Source of the DNA: Streptomyces sp. AJS327
GTDB taxonomy: Bacteria > Actinomycetota > Actinomycetes > Streptomycetales > Streptomycetaceae
Assembly (NCBI RefSeq): GCF_013450295.1
Contig: NZ_SKBR01000002.1
Coordinates: forward strand, 1,388,501 to 1,452,500
Direction: 5' to 3'
Length of the DNA stretch: 64,000 bases
This document shows positions 62,332-64,000 of the stretch, one piece after another. A program made the position numbers and the translations under genes. Each line of letters starts with the position of its first letter. Position 1 is the stretch's first letter. The notes under the pieces were generated by a model, which saw only the letters and a program-made list of their open reading frames with translations, did not search any database and had not been told where the DNA came from.

Positions 62332-63495
62332 TCAGCAGGCGGCGGCACGGAGCCGCCGGGGGTCGAACAGCTCGATGGGGTGCTCGGTGCGGCCGTGCAG
62401 CGCGAGGTCAGCGGCGATCTCGCCGACCACGGGCACGAACTTGAAGCCGTGCCCGGAGAACCCGCAGGCCACGGTGGTGGTTTCGGGGTGCTCCGGGTGC
62501 CGGGCGAGAACGAAGTGCTCGTCGGGCGCGTTGGTGTACATGCAGGCGACGGCCCGGAGGAAGCCGCCGGGCAGCTCGGGCAGGTGGCGGCCCGCGCGCC
62601 GCGCCATGGCGGCCACCTCGTCGTCGTGGACGGCACGGTCGAGGGTGTCCGGGGAGCAGACGGTGCCCTTGCGGAAGAAGGCGACCTTCGCGCCGCCGTC
62701 CGGGCCGTCCAGCGCGGGGAACCCGTAGATCTGCGCTCCCGCGTCGTCCTCCCAGATGTAGACGGGGTGGTGGTCCGGCGTGAAGCGCGCGGTGCCTCCG
62801 GTGGGCTGGAACCAGTACATGACCTGCCGTTCCACGGTCAGCGGCACCCCGAGGTCGCCCAGCAGCCCGGGCGCCCAGGCCCCGGGACAGAGCACCAGCT
62901 GGCCCGCGGTGTACACGTCCTCGCCGGTGTGCACCCGCACGCCCCGGCCGCCGGGCAGCTCCTCCCAGCGGACCACCGGCTCCTCGAAGTGGAGTTCGGC
63001 GCCCGCCCGCGCGGCGATCCCCAGGTGCGCGGCGACCGTCGACTCGGGACGGAGGAACCCGGCGCGCTCCTCGTACAGCGCGACCTCGTCGTCGCGCGGG
63101 GTGAGGGTGGGGAAGCGGCGCCGGATCTCCGGGGCGTCCAGCAGTTCGTGCGGCAGGTCCCACTGGCGCGCGGAGCGGAGCGAGCCCGCGACCGTCCGAG
63201 AGTCGGGCGGGCCGACCATGACCCCGCCGCAGAGCGTCGCGATCCGCCGGCCGGAGTCGCGCTCCACCTTCTCGTACAGCTCGTAGCTGCGGAGCAGCAG
63301 CGGGACGTACGCCGGGTCCTCGAAGTAGGACTGCCGGGTGATGCGGGAACCGCCGTGGCTGGAGCCGCGGTTGTGCGCCGGGCCGAACCGCTCCAGGCCC
63401 AGCACCCGGGCGCCGCGCGTGGCGAGATGGCAGACGGTGGACGAGCCCATGCCGCCCAGCCCGAGGACGATCACGTCGTAGGTGGTGGGAGTCAT
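62332..63495 (-). CDS. Monomeric sarcosine oxidase/N-methyl amino acid oxidase
   Basis: 387 residues from ATG 63495 (GGAGG seven bases upstream). FAD-binding DVIVLGLGGMGSSTVCHLATRG (GLGGMG at 12-17), GPAHNRGSSHGGSRITRQSYFEDPAYVPLLLRSY typical of MSOX/SolA, and CMYTNAPDEHF, which holds the Cys used for covalent flavin attachment in this family. It oxidatively demethylates sarcosine to glycine with formaldehyde and peroxide. N-methyltryptophan oxidase is a close alternative; the cluster favours sarcosine. Twelve bases separate it from the Rieske gene. Confidence 0.87.
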   Translation of the reverse strand: MTPTTYDVIVLGLGGMGSSTVCHLATRGARVLGLERFGPAHNRGSSHGGSRITRQSYFEDPAYVPLLLRSYELYEKVERDSGRRIATLCGGVMVGPPDSRTVAGSLRSARQWDLPHELLDAPEIRRRFPTLTPRDDEVALYEERAGFLRPESTVAAHLGIAARAGAELHFEEPVVRWEELPGGRGVRVHTGEDVYTAGQLVLCPGAWAPGLLGDLGVPLTVERQVMYWFQPTGGTARFTPDHHPVYIWEDDAGAQIYGFPALDGPDGGAKVAFFRKGTVCSPDTLDRAVHDDEVAAMARRAGRHLPELPGGFLRAVACMYTNAPDEHFVLARHPEHPETTTVACGFSGHGFKFVPVVGEIAADLALHGRTEHPIELFDPRRLRAAAC

Positions 63496-63515
63496 CGTGC
63501 GGCCTCCTGTCGTGG

Positions 63516-64000
63516 TCAGCGGCGGATACGGCGCATCTCGGGGTCGAACAGCGGCTCCTGGGCCACGGTCGCGGGGTGACGCGCGCCGAAGTAGCCGATC
63601 TCCACCGGGCTGCCGGGCTCGGCGGCCTCCCGGGGCAGCCAGGCGTAGGCCACGCAGCGCCCGAGGGTGTGGCCGTAGGCGGCGCTGGTGACGTATCCGG
63701 CGGCGGTGCCCCCGGCGTAGACCGGCTCGGAGCCCAGGACGACCGTCGCCGGGTCGTCGAGGGTCAGGCAGGCGAGCGTGCGCTCCGGGGGACGCCCGGC
63801 CCGGGCCTCCAGCGCGGCGCGGCCGGTGAACTCGCCCTTGTCCAGCCGGACGGCGAAGCCCAGCCCCGCCTCGTAGGGGTCGTGTTCGGTGGTCATGTCG
63901 TGCCCCCAGGAGCGGTAACCCTTCTCCAGCCGGAGGCTGTTGAAGGCGCCGCGCCCGGCGGCCACCACCCCCAGGTCGCGGCCCGCCTCCCACAGTGTGT
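63516..64000 (-). CDS. GcvT-type folate-binding enzyme, C-terminal part (dimethylglycine oxidase-like)
   Basis: About 160 residues; the frame is open to the right edge and the start is outside. It has the aminomethyltransferase (GcvT) C-terminal pattern: LWEAGRDLGVVAAGRGAFNSLRLEKGYRSWGHDMTTEHDPYEAGLGFAVRLDKGEFTGRAAL, then PVYAGGTAAGYVTSAAYGHTLGRCVAYAWLP. In multi-domain dimethylglycine dehydrogenases this part follows a FAD domain and captures the released formaldehyde on tetrahydrofolate. As the first gene seen in the cluster it would convert dimethylglycine to sarcosine. A lone GcvT cannot be excluded until the N-terminus is seen. Confidence 0.8.
   Translation of the reverse strand, partial: TLWEAGRDLGVVAAGRGAFNSLRLEKGYRSWGHDMTTEHDPYEAGLGFAVRLDKGEFTGRAALEARAGRPPERTLACLTLDDPATVVLGSEPVYAGGTAAGYVTSAAYGHTLGRCVAYAWLPREAAEPGSPVEIGYFGARHPATVAQEPLFDPEMRRIRR

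Overview
The window is very GC-rich, gene-dense actinobacterial DNA. GTG starts, 4-base start/stop overlaps, a conservon, WhiJ/AbaA-type regulator clusters, DUF574 methyltransferases, a clpP3-clpP4-popR locus and a hopanoid operon together point to a Streptomyces or close relative. No rRNA, tRNA, CRISPR array, transposase or prophage gene was seen.

Layout. (1) 1-8173: 3' part of a hopanoid operon: hpnD (cut by the window edge), hpnE, polyprenyl diphosphate synthase, squalene-hopene cyclase, hpnG, hpnH and a class-III aminotransferase. This makes squalene, cyclises it and builds the side chain. The ispG and dxs copies that sit between hpnH and the aminotransferase in S. coelicolor are absent. 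(2) 8218-9021: a tyrosine phosphatase. 9661-13746: a conservon (cvnA-B-C-D) plus a GAF gene, then an alpha/beta hydrolase. (3) 14867-17877: a PAS-GGDEF-EAL c-di-GMP enzyme coupled to a DUF574 methyltransferase, then a nucleotidyltransferase. (4) 19499-24820: a five-gene nickel-type ABC importer (nikABCDE) behind a sequence matching a Nur box. (5) 24925-27787: a small membrane protein, an Rpf-LysM-M23 cell-wall hydrolase and a DUF6227 protein. (6) 28209-32445: a second DUF574 methyltransferase and a WhiJ/AbaA-like regulatory island (two DUF397 proteins, an RsbW-like ATPase, an XRE/Scr1 regulator). (7) 33209-35157: clpP3, clpP4 (catalytic His missing) and popR, whose product ends in Ala-Ala. (8) 35285-38456: pseudouridine degradation (psuG, psuK) and a double-domain universal stress protein.

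(9) 38779-44763: a very large Tat-type exported TolB-propeller/amidohydrolase, a DUF4180 protein, an ATP-dependent DNA ligase, and a small AA10 lytic polysaccharide monooxygenase whose promoter contains a DasR-like site. (10) 45532-47726: a second XRE/Scr1 regulator and an NAPE-PLD-like metallo-beta-lactamase-fold protein. (11) 47902-56670: a lipid/acyl-CoA block: GMC oxidoreductase, two AMP-forming ligases, an SCP2-domain gene with an apparent frameshift, an acyl-CoA dehydrogenase and a third DUF574 methyltransferase. Two divergent transcription units here share a palindromic operator family. (12) 57053-60006: a hypothetical gene holding a long perfect inverted repeat, paaK and a cold-shock-domain protein. 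(13) 60187-64000: an operon for oxidative demethylation of glycine betaine or a similar methylated amine (GcvT-type enzyme cut by the edge, sarcosine oxidase-like enzyme, Rieske monooxygenase) plus a methyltransferase.

The most informative signals are regulatory: the Nur-like and DasR-like sites, the TTACTTnnAAGTAA double operator, a nested palindrome in the WhiJ-like island and a 24-bp inverted repeat inside a gene. Two lesions or losses also stand out: the SCP2 frameshift and the ClpP4 His-to-Gly change.
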